From contig JAVBNH010000002.1 of the NCBI GenBank assembly GCA_031551635.1, positions 248,001 to 312,000 on the forward strand: 64,000 bases of DNA, in the 5' to 3' direction. How positions within the stretch are numbered: the stretch's first letter is position 1; each line of letters begins with the position of its first letter. The position numbers were made by a program, and so were the translations under genes. Shown piece by piece: positions 45,657-56,800 of the stretch. This stretch comes from JAVBNH01 sp031551635. Its GTDB lineage: Bacteria; Bacillota; Clostridia; Oscillospirales; Acutalibacteraceae. The notes under the pieces are model-generated. The model did no database searches. It was given only the letters and a program-made list of their open reading frames with translations, and was not told the origin of the DNA.

Positions 45657-46895
45657 CTAATAAAGACTTTTGCAGTAATTATCTATTGCATCTGCCACTT
45701 TTTTCGAAACCTTAACTGCTTCGACAACGGTTTTTGCGCCGGTCACGACATCGCCTGAGGCAAAAATCCCCTCGCGGCTTGTTCTTCCGCATTCATCTAC
45801 CGCGACAAGCCCGCGTTCGTTGACATTGATGCCCTGAGTTGCCGACACGATTACGGCTCTCGGTCCCTGACCGATGGCGATAATAATCGAGTCGCAGGGG
45901 AAAAGCTCCTCTGTGCCGCTCAGGTTTTCGATGCTTTTATTGCCGTTTTCATCGTTATGTGTCACTGTGTCACAAAGAATAACGCCTTCATCAGTGAACT
46001 CGACAGCTGCCTTGTTATAGACAAGTCTCGCGCCGTCAATTTCCGCATAAGCGGTCTCAACCTCGCGAGCTGTGACACCGCTTTCGTCCGAATTGCAAAA
46101 TACCGTCACTCTTTCGCAGCCGTTTCTGAAAGCTGTTCTGGCGACATCCATGGCGACATTGCCAGCGCCAATAACCGATAGATGCCGCCCTAGGTCATAA
46201 ACATTGGGATTGCGCAGAAAATCAATGGCATAATTGACATTGCCGAAGCTCTCACCCTTAATCCCGAGCTTGTAAGGATTCCAAACCCCTGTACCCATAA
46301 AAATCGCCTTGTAGCCGTCCCTGAGCATATCATCAATACTGAGATTTTTTCCGATTGTGATATTCGGTCTTATCTTTACGCCTGAATCCCTCAATGTCTG
46401 CGTCAGGCGGTCAAGCACTGTCTTAGGTAGCCGAAATTCAGGGATACCATATCGCAAAACACCGCCGATTTTATCATGACCCTCAAAAATCGTGACGTCA
46501 TAATTTCGTGATGAGAGTATAAAAGCAATGGTAATTCCTGCTGGACCCGAGCCGATAATTGCGATTTTACCGTTTGTCTTTTCGGATTTTTTTGGCTTGT
46601 ATATGTTAAGATAGTAGTCCGAAATATAATACTCAATAGCGCTTATCTGAACAGGCGAACCGGTTTTTCCTAGTACGCAATGCCCCTCGCATTGATTCTC
46701 CTGCGGGCAGACATGACAGCAGACGAGCGAAAGAGGATTATTCTCAAAAAGCATTTGCCCTGCGTCTGTGATATTAGAACGCAGCAACAGGGAAATGGCT
46801 TCTTTTATAGGTGTGCCGACAGGGCAACCCGTGCTGCACATGGGATTTTTGCATTGAAGGCAACGCTTCGCGTCCTCAAAAACGTGTTTACTCAT
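45657..46895 (-). CDS. GltD-like NAD(P)H-dependent iron-sulfur flavoprotein
   Basis: 412 residues. The N-terminal 100 hold the two cysteine clusters of the GltD/PreT/NfnL family (CLQCKNPMCSTGCPVGTP; CCHVCPQENQCEGHC). The FAD-binding Rossmann fold follows (KIAIIGSGPAGITIAF), then IGGVLRYGIPEFRLPK, the NAD(P) fold (LSVIGAGNVAMDVARTA) and the C-terminal FAD contact (GIFASGDVVTGAKTVVEAV). No glutamate synthase large subunit or NfnS/SudB partner is adjacent. It may be glutamate synthase small chain or a ferredoxin-NADP oxidoreductase subunit acting alone. Confidence 0.85.
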   Translation of the reverse strand: MSKHVFEDAKRCLQCKNPMCSTGCPVGTPIKEAISLLLRSNITDAGQMLFENNPLSLVCCHVCPQENQCEGHCVLGKTGSPVQISAIEYYISDYYLNIYKPKKSEKTNGKIAIIGSGPAGITIAFILSSRNYDVTIFEGHDKIGGVLRYGIPEFRLPKTVLDRLTQTLRDSGVKIRPNITIGKNLSIDDMLRDGYKAIFMGTGVWNPYKLGIKGESFGNVNYAIDFLRNPNVYDLGRHLSVIGAGNVAMDVARTAFRNGCERVTVFCNSDESGVTAREVETAYAEIDGARLVYNKAAVEFTDEGVILCDTVTHNDENGNKSIENLSGTEELFPCDSIIIAIGQGPRAVIVSATQGINVNERGLVAVDECGRTSREGIFASGDVVTGAKTVVEAVKVSKKVADAIDNYCKSLY

Positions 46896-46958
46896 TTTTT
46901 TGCCTATACCTTTTTAATTTATTTTTTCAAATTTTGTTACATTCAGTCTATAAACTAA

Positions 46959-46967
46959 TGATATAAT
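46959..46967 (+). promoter_or_regulatory. Extended -10 promoter of the C39-like peptidase gene
   Basis: TGATATAAT is a perfect extended -10. No good -35 lies 16-18 bases before it. The transcript would start near 46974, about 30 bases before the TTG start codon. Confidence 0.55.
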
Positions 46968-47004
46968 TACAGCGTTATCTCAAGCTGTTAAAAGAGGAAT
47001 CTAA

Positions 47005-48384
47005 TTGAAAAATTTAATATTCAGAACAATCAGTGCGCTTTTAGCGTTTTTTACTTTTTCTTCAGGCGCGGCTGCTGTGACACAGACAAAAGCTGCTCAA
47101 AGTGAAATTAATTCTAATTATTATATACAAAATGAGCAAGAAATGACTGCCGGTGTATTACCGGAGGAAACATATTTATATGAGGAACGGACGACTGATA
47201 ATTTTGATGAACCCTTGACAGTCATTACAAAAGAAACCGATTTACAATACTATTTATCAATTGAAATAAAAGCTAAAAATTATTCATTGATAGAAGCATT
47301 ATCCCGTTCTGTGACATTGAATATCATTAATTTATACAGCAACAAGCTTTTTTGGGACGAAATTAATAATAATAATATTTTTGAATATTATCTTGAAGCT
47401 GTAACACCAGTCATTAAAATGACAAGTTTTTTTAATGAAAGTGTTTTTACTAAAATGATAGATATACTGAGTGAAAGCATTTCAAACGAAAAACAAATTA
47501 TTGACTATAATGAAAAATTAATACATCTGACTAAAATTATAATGAATTTTAGGGATTTGCCGCTTCAGAACCGCGGAAATATACTATCCGAATATAACAG
47601 TATAGAATACGATTATTATAAGTTTACTGATTTAACCGGCTATGATGAACAGCTTAAAAACGAAGATTATTTAGGTATAATTTTCTCAAAAATGAGGGAA
47701 TTAATTACTGAATATGAACAGAATGAATCTGACTATATTATAGGCTTTTTGCAACACCTTGAAGAAAAATATGAATCTGTAATAATTGATGTTCCGTTTA
47801 TCTCTCAAACAGAAAAATATCCCACAGGCTGCGAAAGTGTTTCGGCGGTTATGTTGTTGCATTATATCGGTATAGATATATCGGTTGAGAGTTTTATTGA
47901 TAATTATCTCTCAAAGTGCTTCAAACCCTTTTCAATTAATAATAAGGATTATTATTCAGGCGACCCTAATAAATATTTCATGGGAAATCCATATAAATCA
48001 AGCGGTTGGGGCTGCTACCCCGATGTTATCGCCGACGCACTGGAACGTTTAAAGACTGCTGAGAAGCACGAGTTTTCTTATAAAAAAGTTGAAGGTGAGC
48101 CGCTTGAAAACTTATGCAGGGAGTATATCGACAAGGGAATACCTGTTGCTATATGGGCAACTCAGGGCATGCAGCCAGCAAAAGAGGGGAAGCTGCTCAA
48201 TATAATTTTCTCTGACAGTGTTTTTCAATGGATCTCGCCGATGCATTGCCTTGTGATGGTTGGATATGATGAAAATAATTTTTATTTTAACGACCCGCAG
48301 GAATGCAAAAATATGGCATATAATAAAGAAGATACCGACAAAGCTTATAATGATTTGGGCGAAAATGCTTTGATTATTAATTGA
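47005..48384 (+). CDS. Secreted C39-like cysteine peptidase
   Basis: 459 residues from a TTG start (AAGAGGAAT upstream). A signal peptide spans about 1-30. Residues about 60-255 are helical with no known motif. The C-terminal 200 residues are a Peptidase_C39_2 domain: VPFISQTEKYPTGCESVSAV with the catalytic Cys, and PMHCLVMVGYDENNFYFNDP with the catalytic His and a following Asp. Such enzymes cleave peptides, often in envelope or leader processing. It lies alone between two convergent neighbours, with its own promoter. Confidence 0.82.
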   Translation: MKNLIFRTISALLAFFTFSSGAAAVTQTKAAQSEINSNYYIQNEQEMTAGVLPEETYLYEERTTDNFDEPLTVITKETDLQYYLSIEIKAKNYSLIEALSRSVTLNIINLYSNKLFWDEINNNNIFEYYLEAVTPVIKMTSFFNESVFTKMIDILSESISNEKQIIDYNEKLIHLTKIIMNFRDLPLQNRGNILSEYNSIEYDYYKFTDLTGYDEQLKNEDYLGIIFSKMRELITEYEQNESDYIIGFLQHLEEKYESVIIDVPFISQTEKYPTGCESVSAVMLLHYIGIDISVESFIDNYLSKCFKPFSINNKDYYSGDPNKYFMGNPYKSSGWGCYPDVIADALERLKTAEKHEFSYKKVEGEPLENLCREYIDKGIPVAIWATQGMQPAKEGKLLNIIFSDSVFQWISPMHCLVMVGYDENNFYFNDPQECKNMAYNKEDTDKAYNDLGENALIIN

Positions 48385-48414
48385 TACCGCGTAGCAATAA
48401 CTGCCTTATATTAT

Positions 48415-48455
48415 ACACTAACCGTTGAAATTAATCAACGGTTAGTGTTTTTAAT
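48415..48455. terminator. Bidirectional terminator
   Basis: Perfect 14-bp stem ACACTAACCGTTGA / TCAACGGTTAGTGT around AATTAA, followed by TTTTTAA. It lies between the convergent peptidase and rpoD genes. Confidence 0.9.
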
Positions 48456-48469
48456 ACGATAATAATTTA

Positions 48470-49558
<1,089 letters not shown>

Positions 49559-49590
49559 ATCCGTCTCCCTAATCTATATGTAATTGATGG

Positions 49591-51342
49591 TTATTTTTTA
49601 TTTAATAATTTTGCTAAGTCCTTAAAATCCTCATCCGGAATTTCATCGGCCATCTGCCTTGTCTGCTTCTTTTTTTCATCTTTCAGGGTATCAATATAAT
49701 CCATGCACTCTCTCAGGGTAAAGGAAAAATTGTTTTTTTCATTATATAACCGCGTGAGAACGCTCATCTCGCTGCCGCTAAGCTCCTCGCTGAAGCTCTG
49801 CAGCTCAAAGCTCCTGTCATTATTGATTTTTTCGCATAAAAGTGAAAATATTCGTTTGTGGGTATCGGAAAAAAAGATTTCAGCGTTTAAAAAATCCTTC
49901 AGCCGCTTAACAAAATCAGGATTGTTGAGTATCGCGGTAATCAACTTTTCCTCGGAGGTTTTCGTCTTTTTGTTGAAGGCTTTTTCATCACTCGTGATAT
50001 TAGGGTGCCCGATAAGCTGTTTTTGAACAACAGTAAATATTTCACGGCTTTCCCTCTTTTTCTGCTTTTTTAAATGCTTCTCAATTTCAACAAATATTGC
50101 CTCTTTCGCAATATTATTTTTTGATGAAATTTCAGAAATGTAAATATCACGTTCAACGGAATTATGAATCGAAGCGAGCACCGGTATGACCGCCTTGATG
50201 AACGAGACCTTGCCGTCACTTGCTTGCAAATCAATGCCGCTTGCCGCCTGCGAAATCCTGAAAGCCGTATCACTCAGCGCACCGTCAAGAATAGACTTCA
50301 TTTTTTCCGCACCGAAATTTTTGATAATCTCGTCGGGGTCTTTACCGCCGCTGAGATTTATAACTCGCACCTTCAAGGTAGTATTTGAGAGAATCGAAAT
50401 AACCTTGTCCGCTGCCTTGTGACCGGCTTCATCGTTATCATAGCAGATGAGAACCTCGTCGGCATAAGTCGAAAGCAGCTTCGCGTGATTCTGAGTGAAC
50501 GCCGTGCCCATTGCCGCGACAGCATTTGTGAAGCCCGCCTGATGCAGCGCGATAACGTCCATATTTCCCTCGCACAAAATAAGCTTGCGTCCGCCGCTGT
50601 TCTTCGCGGTGTTTAATGCGTAAAGGACATTGCTTTTTTTATAGACCGCTGTCTCTGGAGTATTCATGTATTTCGGTGTCGAATTATCAAATACGCGGCC
50701 GGTAAAAGCAATAACATTTCCGCGCAAATCTATGACCGGAAACATCAGACGGTTTCTGAAAAGGTCAATACAGCCGCCGTTTTTCGATCTTCTCGCAAGG
50801 CAGGCGGTGATAAGCAAATCTTCGCTGTAGCCTTTGCTTTTCAGATGTTTCACAAGCGAATCCCATGAATCAGGCGCGTAGCCAATGCCGAAAGAGCGGC
50901 AGATTTCATCCGAGAGAGCTCTTTTTTTTATGTATTCCTGGGCTATTTTTCCGTTTTCGCTTATTAATGAGTTGTAATAAAAATGCGCCGCAGCACGGTT
51001 TGCCTCATATATCTGCCTTCGTACTTTTGAAGCGGTATCATCGCCGCTGTCAAGAGGGAGCTGCATATTGCTCTTATCAGCGAGGTACCTGACCGCTTCG
51101 CCGTAATCGAGATTTTCGATGTTTTTTATAAAGGTAACGCAGTCCCCACCGTTTGAGCAGCCGAAGCAGTAATATGACTGAGTGTCAAGATAGACGGTAA
51201 ATGATGGAGTTTTTTCATTGTGAAAGGGACACAGTCCGACCATGGTATTGCCCTTCGATTTCAGCGCGACATAGGGTGATATAACGGATTCAATATCGTT
51301 GCGATTCCTCAGTTCCTCAAGGAAATCGTCAGAAAACCGCAT
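49591..51342 (-). CDS. dnaG: DNA primase
   Basis: 583 residues. The N-terminal CHC2 zinc finger is complete (CPFHNEKTPSF, then CFGCSNGG). The RNA polymerase core follows (VIDLRGNVIAFTGRVF) and then the TOPRIM metal site (LCEGNMDVIALHQAG; CYDNDEAGHKAA; GGKDPDEII). The C-terminal part (about 430-583) is the helicase-binding region. It makes RNA primers for replication. AGGTGAT lies before the ATG, and a dispersed repeat copy ends about 20 bases upstream of the start. Confidence 0.97.
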   Translation of the reverse strand: MRFSDDFLEELRNRNDIESVISPYVALKSKGNTMVGLCPFHNEKTPSFTVYLDTQSYYCFGCSNGGDCVTFIKNIENLDYGEAVRYLADKSNMQLPLDSGDDTASKVRRQIYEANRAAAHFYYNSLISENGKIAQEYIKKRALSDEICRSFGIGYAPDSWDSLVKHLKSKGYSEDLLITACLARRSKNGGCIDLFRNRLMFPVIDLRGNVIAFTGRVFDNSTPKYMNTPETAVYKKSNVLYALNTAKNSGGRKLILCEGNMDVIALHQAGFTNAVAAMGTAFTQNHAKLLSTYADEVLICYDNDEAGHKAADKVISILSNTTLKVRVINLSGGKDPDEIIKNFGAEKMKSILDGALSDTAFRISQAASGIDLQASDGKVSFIKAVIPVLASIHNSVERDIYISEISSKNNIAKEAIFVEIEKHLKKQKKRESREIFTVVQKQLIGHPNITSDEKAFNKKTKTSEEKLITAILNNPDFVKRLKDFLNAEIFFSDTHKRIFSLLCEKINNDRSFELQSFSEELSGSEMSVLTRLYNEKNNFSFTLRECMDYIDTLKDEKKKQTRQMADEIPDEDFKDLAKLLNKK

Positions 51343-51360
51343 GAAATCACCTTCTCTCTT

Positions 51361-51433
51361 AGTCCTTAGTAGACTGAACGCTCAATAAAAAACACTACTT
51401 GGGTTGTAGGCTTGGCAAGCCATGCCCACGATA
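51361..51433 (+). repeat. Dispersed two-hairpin element, copy D, between dgt and dnaG
   Basis: Contains GACTGAACGCTCAATAAAAA and the AGGCTTGGC / GCCATGCCCA palindrome (partly decayed). It occupies nearly all of the 100-base gap between the dGTPase stop and the primase start, so it is transcribed in reverse inside the operon leader of dnaG. Confidence 0.85.
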
Positions 51434-51442
51434 AATGCAAAA

Positions 51443-52435
51443 TTATTCTTCCCAAAATTTCGGAATAAATAAATCGGTGTAAACAGATTTCGCGTATCTG
51501 TCGGACATCCCCGAAATATAGTCACATGAGGCTCTCTGCACACCTTCTGTATTTGCGATTTTCAAGTAGAGCGGCGGTAGGGCGTCCGGGTGAGTGATAA
51601 AATGGTCATAAAGTGTTATCAAAAGCGTAACCGCCTTGCTTTCCTCACCCTTGCAAATGGGGTTTGTATAAACTTTTTCGAACATAAACGAATGCAGGCT
51701 GTCGAGCGCTATCAATATGTCCTTCCCTAGCGTTATATCATCGCCGGAATTTTCAATTGCAGACTGCACAAGTGTGTCAATACGCCGTGATTTTGAAGTA
51801 CCCAGCACCTTTCGGATGTTCTCCGGAATGTCCTCATCGCTCATAATTCCGGCACGAATCGCATCGTCGATGTCGTGATTGACATAGGCGATTCTGTCCG
51901 CGATCTTTACGGCTCTGCCCTCAAGCGTCGCGGCGGGCGTACCTGTGGTATGGCAAAGAATACCGTTCTTTACTTCATAAGTCAGATTCAGACCTCTGCC
52001 GTCATTTTCGAGAATTTCCACGACTCTCAGGCTTTGCTCATAATGAGCAAATTTCCCGAAGCATATATTCAGCGCGCGTTCACCGGCGTGTCCGAAGGGC
52101 GTGTGACCGAGGTCATGACCCAGGGCAATAGCTTCAGCCAAATCCTCATTTAGCCGCAACCCCCTGACTATTGTCCGCGCTATCTGTGACACCTCAAGAG
52201 TATGGGTTAGGCGGGTTCTATAGTGGTCATTTTCGGGGGAGAGGAATACCTGAGTTTTATCCTTCAGGCGTCTGAAGGACGAGCAATGTGTGATGCGGTC
52301 ACGGTCACGCTGGTAATCCGTGCGTACTTCACAAGGCTCCTCATGAATGCTGCGCCCCTTTGAATTAATACAGAGCGCCGCGTTCTGCGAAAGGTTTTTT
52401 ACTTCGAAATCCAAAAGATATTCCCTGACACTCAT
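51443..52435 (-). CDS. dgt: dGTPase-like HD-domain triphosphohydrolase
   Basis: 330 residues of the bacterial dGTPase family. The HD-domain metal ligands are in HCSSFRRLKDKTQV, THTLEVSQIART and ALGHDLGHTPFGHAGE, followed by IADRIAYVNHDIDDAI. It should cleave dNTPs to nucleoside and triphosphate. Its position before dnaG and rpoD is the common clostridial arrangement. AAAGGTC precedes the ATG. Confidence 0.93.
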   Translation of the reverse strand: MSVREYLLDFEVKNLSQNAALCINSKGRSIHEEPCEVRTDYQRDRDRITHCSSFRRLKDKTQVFLSPENDHYRTRLTHTLEVSQIARTIVRGLRLNEDLAEAIALGHDLGHTPFGHAGERALNICFGKFAHYEQSLRVVEILENDGRGLNLTYEVKNGILCHTTGTPAATLEGRAVKIADRIAYVNHDIDDAIRAGIMSDEDIPENIRKVLGTSKSRRIDTLVQSAIENSGDDITLGKDILIALDSLHSFMFEKVYTNPICKGEESKAVTLLITLYDHFITHPDALPPLYLKIANTEGVQRASCDYISGMSDRYAKSVYTDLFIPKFWEE

Positions 52436-52455
52436 AAAATACCAGACCTTTTTTT

Positions 52456-52530
52456 AGTACCTTATTGGGCTAAAAGCTCAATATTAAACAAGACTTGGGT
52501 TGTGTACTTGACAAGCCAAGCACACATTAG
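52456..52530 (+). repeat. Dispersed two-hairpin element, copy E
   Basis: Begins AGTACCTTATTGGGCTAAAAG and ends ACACATTAG, with a partly decayed palindrome (TGTACTTGAC / AAGCCAAGCACA). It lies between the IMPACT-family gene and dgt, right before the dgt ribosome site on the minus strand. Confidence 0.85.
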
Positions 52531-52584
52531 TGTACATTCCTCATAAGTATATACGTTGATTGCGACAAGAACTCCTTCTTTTTT

Positions 52585-53217
52585 TCAAATTATTTTTAAA
52601 GGAGCGAATTTTTCACCGATTTTTAAGATATTTACTTTGCCGCCGCTTGAATCAATGAGCTTTAGTTGGAAGTTTTCTGCGTCCTTAATACTCAGCGAGA
52701 TAGTGAGCTTCACATCCTCAGCGAAAACGCTTTCAAGCGTTTCGGCGTTAAATTCGTTTATAATAATTGTCAGTTTTGAGTAGAAATTATAGTCGCAGAT
52801 TATTTCAAGTATTGAGCAAAGCCCCATTTTTACCCGAACAGCGGCATCAACCGCGATTTTCGCGCTGTGTGAATAAGCACGGACAAGCCCGCCCGCGCCG
52901 AGCATTATACCGCCGAAGTATCGCGTGACGACTAACGCGGCGTCAAAAATATTTTCCTTAAGCAGCACATCAAGAACCGGCAGCCCCGCGGTACCCTGCG
53001 GCTCTCCGTCGTCGCTGTAGCGGCGGATATTATCGTTTCGCAGCACATAAGCATACACATTATGTGTCGCGTCATAATGCCTGCGGCGGATTTCGGCGAT
53101 GAATTCAAGAGCCTCTTCACTGCAGGAAACAGGGGAGGCATAACCGATAAAACGCGAATGCTTTACTATGTATTCATCGTTTGCTCTCGCTTTTAAAGTT
53201 ATATATTCCTCACTCAA
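52585..53217 (-). CDS. IMPACT/YigZ-family protein
   Basis: 211 residues from a TTG at 53217 (GGTGAGG upstream). The open frame continues upstream through the CCAGCAT repeat, giving an implausible N-terminus (MLDAGCWMLDTGCW), so the downstream start is chosen. The N-terminal UPF0029/IMPACT domain is clear: KHSRFIGYASPV, RRHYDATHNVYAYV, YSDDGEPQGTAGLP and VVTRYFGGIMLGAGGLVRAY. A DUF1949-like domain follows. The family is linked to translation or ribosome-associated regulation, without a fixed reaction. Confidence 0.92.
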   Translation of the reverse strand: MSEEYITLKARANDEYIVKHSRFIGYASPVSCSEEALEFIAEIRRRHYDATHNVYAYVLRNDNIRRYSDDGEPQGTAGLPVLDVLLKENIFDAALVVTRYFGGIMLGAGGLVRAYSHSAKIAVDAAVRVKMGLCSILEIICDYNFYSKLTIIINEFNAETLESVFAEDVKLTISLSIKDAENFQLKLIDSSGGKVNILKIGEKFAPLKII

Positions 53218-53278
53218 GCCCTCACCGCCTAATTTTAATGTTAGGTAAACTTTATATTTGTATATTGTACACCTTACG

Positions 53279-53341
53279 CCAGCATCCAGCATCCAGCATC
53301 CAGTATCCAGCATCCAGCATCCAGCATCCAGCATCCAGCAT
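53279..53341 (+). repeat. CCAGCAT heptamer array
   Basis: Nine tandem copies of CCAGCAT, one of them CCAGTAT, 63 bases in total. It lies in the 200-base gap between the IMPACT-family gene and rpmE (53218-53417), which also holds the rpmE terminator. It is a second, unrelated 7-bp array in this window. Confidence 0.95.
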
Positions 53342-53353
53342 CAAGTACAACGC

Positions 53354-53380
53354 AAAAAAGCGGCACTGAGCAGTACCGTT
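53354..53380 (-). terminator. Terminator of rpmE
   Basis: On the minus strand CGGTACTG pairs with CAGTGCCG around CT, followed by CTTTTTTGCG. An A/T run on the other side allows bidirectional use. Confidence 0.75.
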
Positions 53381-53417
53381 TTTTATTCACAATTAAGATT
53401 AAGGCGATACAGCGCAA

Positions 53418-53627
53418 TCAGGCGTTCTCAGTGATATTAAAACGCTTCTTGAATCTGTCTACGCGCCCGCCTGTATCAACAAGCTTCTGCTTACCCGTAA
53501 AATAGGGATGGCACTTCGAGCAAATATCAACGCGTTGGTCACCCTTTGTGGAGGAGGTTACGATAACCTCGCCGCAGGCGCATCTGATTTCAGCCTTGGT
53601 GTACTTGGGATGGATACCCTCTTTCAT
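53418..53627 (-). CDS. rpmE: 50S ribosomal protein L31, zinc-binding type
   Basis: 69 residues, the normal length of L31. Zinc ligands are Cys in RCACGEVIV and in DICSKCHPYFTGKQK, and the C-terminal VDTGGRVDRFKKRF is typical. The four-cysteine form needs zinc. It has its own promoter about 70 bases upstream, and AGAGGTG precedes the ATG. Confidence 0.97.
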   Translation of the reverse strand: MKEGIHPKYTKAEIRCACGEVIVTSSTKGDQRVDICSKCHPYFTGKQKLVDTGGRVDRFKKRFNITENA

Positions 53628-53698
53628 ATTGTCACCTCTTCAGTCAAAAACTAAGTATCAGCCGCCTGTATAAAAAACGGCTATACACAACATCGGAT

Positions 53699-53727
53699 AT
53701 TCTATCACAGAGTAAAAGAAAATGCAA
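53699..53727 (-). promoter_or_regulatory. Promoter of rpmE
   Basis: On the minus strand, TTGCAT (53727-53722) and TAGAAT (53704-53699) are 17 bases apart. The 65-base leader contains a small hairpin (AGCCG...CGGCT near 53660-53683). Confidence 0.75.
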
Positions 53728-53804
53728 GCTATTTTTTTATTTTTTTCGCTTTTATGAAAGATTGTGATAAAATATTGCAAATATGCAAAATTCCGCTAAA
53801 TAAA

Positions 53805-56800
53805 TCAAGAAATTTCAAGCATTTCGCCCAGGTGAAAGGAGTAAATCAGTGTTTCACTCACAGGCATAACAAAAAGATTCTCAATTGCTTTTTTATAGGT
53901 TATTAGCTGATTTTTATACATTTTCGACAGGTCGCCGAGAGAATTAACACGGTCTGTTTTATAGTCGACTATTACCAGGGCGTCACCCTCCCTGAAAACA
54001 AGGTCGCATTCACCCTGGACAAATACTTTTTCTTCGGAAAAAATTTCCGGCAAGCCCGGCTCAATTTCCCTCGCAGTGAGAATAACGGCAAATTTCTTTT
54101 CGCGGTAAACCTCCGCTGAGCGCATAACCCTCTTGATGAAGTCCGACTTAACAAATTTTAAAATGTTTTCCCTGTTTATTGCCTCTGCCGCCTGCTCGGT
54201 GAGAATCCCGCCCGCGCATAAACGCCGAAGCTCGCTGTCTATATCCTTTGCGGCGTTTTCAAAATCGCAGAGCTGCATAAAAAGGTGAGTCGCCGTGCCG
54301 GTTTCGGCTCCGCTTAATTTCGAGCCGGATAAAAACGCTGGAACAGTTTTTGCAGTGTATTCGGTGCTCATTTTAACATCGGCAAGACCTGAGGCGGTAT
54401 ACTTTGTCTTAACAGTGTAAAGCGCCTCATATGGGTTATTGAATTCAATTTTTTCCTTAATCAGTGCAAGATATTCTTCTTTTTGTGCTATGTATTCCTC
54501 GTCTTTGTTTTCGTTTTCCAAAGAGAATTCAGTGTCCGGACTTTCCTCGGCAAAATCCTCAGATTTTATATCCGTGAAGGCTTTGACACTCACATTAATT
54601 TTTGCTTTATCTTCTGTGAAAAAGCTTTGGCTGAGGTATTCGTTTGCTGGAATGAGACCACGCAGAGCTATTCCGCTTGTTTTTTCTCTCAAAAGAGCAG
54701 CGGTTATCCACTTGCCATAGGAATTCATTTGCCTGAGCGAAAACGGTGTGATTTTATTATTCTCAATTAGCAGATTATTGTAAATTCCGTTCACAAAAGT
54801 TGAAAGATTATCAGCGCTTATCATAAAAATCAGCTTTTCTCTCGCGCGGGTCGCCGCGACATAAAAAATTCGCATTTCATCGGAAAAAAGGTCAGCGATA
54901 ATCTGTTCCTTCAGCGCCGTATAGCTCAGCGTCTCATATTGCTTCATCTCATCAAGCTCAAGGATTTTCATGCCGAGCCCTATTTTTTGCGAAACGAGTA
55001 AATCGCCCTGATAATCTTGAGTGCTGAAGCCGTGAACGCAGTCGGCGATGAAAACAATCGGAAATTCCAGCCCTTTAGAGCCGTGAACGGTCATAAGCTT
55101 CACACAGTTGTCGTCCTTGTTGAAGGCGGCAGGTCCCAAAATCGGTTTTGTTGAGCTAGAGTCAGTTTTTATCAGAGCTGAAATATACCTGAGAAAACCC
55201 GATAGCCCCTTGTTTGAAACACCGTCATAGGAGCGGGCGTATTCGATTAGCATGGTAAGGTTTGCGGCGCGTTTTTCACCTTGTGGCATTGAGCGGACAA
55301 TGGCATAATATTTCGTCTCATCGTTCAGCGTTCGCAGGAAATCCTCCGCGCCTTCGGTTGAGGAAAGCAATCTGTACCTCTTCAGATTAAAAAGAAGCTC
55401 CTTCGATTTTTTATCGTCTTCCCTCGCTGAGAGCAGTAGTCTTTCGTAAATTGAGGAAGCTTTATAATTGATTCTTAAAAGAGCTATATCATCCGGAGTG
55501 AAGCCGTATAGCGGCGAAAGCATAACCGCCAGCAGGTCAATGTCTGAGAGAGGGTTGTCTATCGCCCTTAGATAGGAGAGCATTATCTCAACTTCTCTGC
55601 TCTCGAAAAAAGGCTTGCCCGTGTTCAGGCTGACCGGTATGCCGTGAGACTTGAGAATTTCAGCGCAAGGAGCGATTCTATTTTTCCCGGATCTATAAAG
55701 AATGCAGAAATCACTGTAATCTACTTTTTTTCGATTACCGTTAATATCGAGGATAATATCCCCTCTTGAAACGGATTCTTTTATCGTCTGAGCTATATAC
55801 TCGGCTTCGGCAAGATGACCGTCTTTTTTACCGAAGTCAGTGAGATATTTTATTTCTGTTTCGGGATAATATTTTTCACCCTCTGGCTTTTTTCTGGCGT
55901 AATTCAGCTGCTGTGCGCCGCTATATTCAATTTCGCCGAGTGTTTTGCTCATGAGAGAGCTAAAAAGGAAATTTACTGTTTCAATAACACTTTCGGAGCT
56001 TCTGAAGTTCTCTGAGAGAATGATTTTTGCGGGATAATTGTCATTTTCAAAAACAGGCAGCTTCTCGCTTTTTTCTATGAATATAGCGGGGTTCGCGTTT
56101 CGGAAACTGTAGATACTCTGCTTGACGTCGCCCACCATAAAGAGATTGCCGCCGTTCTTGGAAATGCCTAAAAACAGCATATTTTGCGCGTCGTTTGTAT
56201 CCTGATATTCGTCTATGAGAATTTCATCGTATTCCATAGCGGTTTTCCGAGCGAAATCGGTCAGAACAGGTTTACCGTCTGTGTTTTCATATAACAGCTT
56301 CAACGCGAGATGCTGGGTGTCTGAGAAATCAAGGGAGTTCTCGGACTGTTTCATCTCATCAAAATTCTTGATGAAGATTTTAACCGCTCCGATAAGCTCA
56401 TTGACAACAGGCTTCAGCTTTTCGATGTCCTCATAAAATTCTGCTTCGCTCATCGATAAGAGTGGGTGTATTTCCTTAATTGTTTCTTTTGCCGAAGTTC
56501 GCCTAGAGATTACAAATTTTTTCAGATTCTCATGCTCATAGCATTTTTTTGTATTAAATTTCTCAAATGTCAAAGCACCGGAAAGCTCCCGAAGTCTGTC
56601 ATATTCACGGCTTTTATGAGCTTCCTCAATCTGAAGAAGCTGAGCATAATCAAGCTCAAGCAAGGCGGATGCGCTGAGACAATACTCTTTTTCCTCGCTC
56701 ATGTATTTGTTTGTTTCATCAATGGCTTCCTCTAGGAAAGACTTGACAGAATGAATCATGTCCCCGATTTTTATGTAAATAATTTCGCCCCAAATGCTGT

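Noticed and set aside
53218..53334. Upstream extension of the IMPACT-family protein through the CCAGCAT repeat
   Set aside because: The added N-terminus is only translated repeat (MLDAGCWMLDTG) and has no ribosome site. The TTG at 53217 after GGTGAGG gives the normal family N-terminus.
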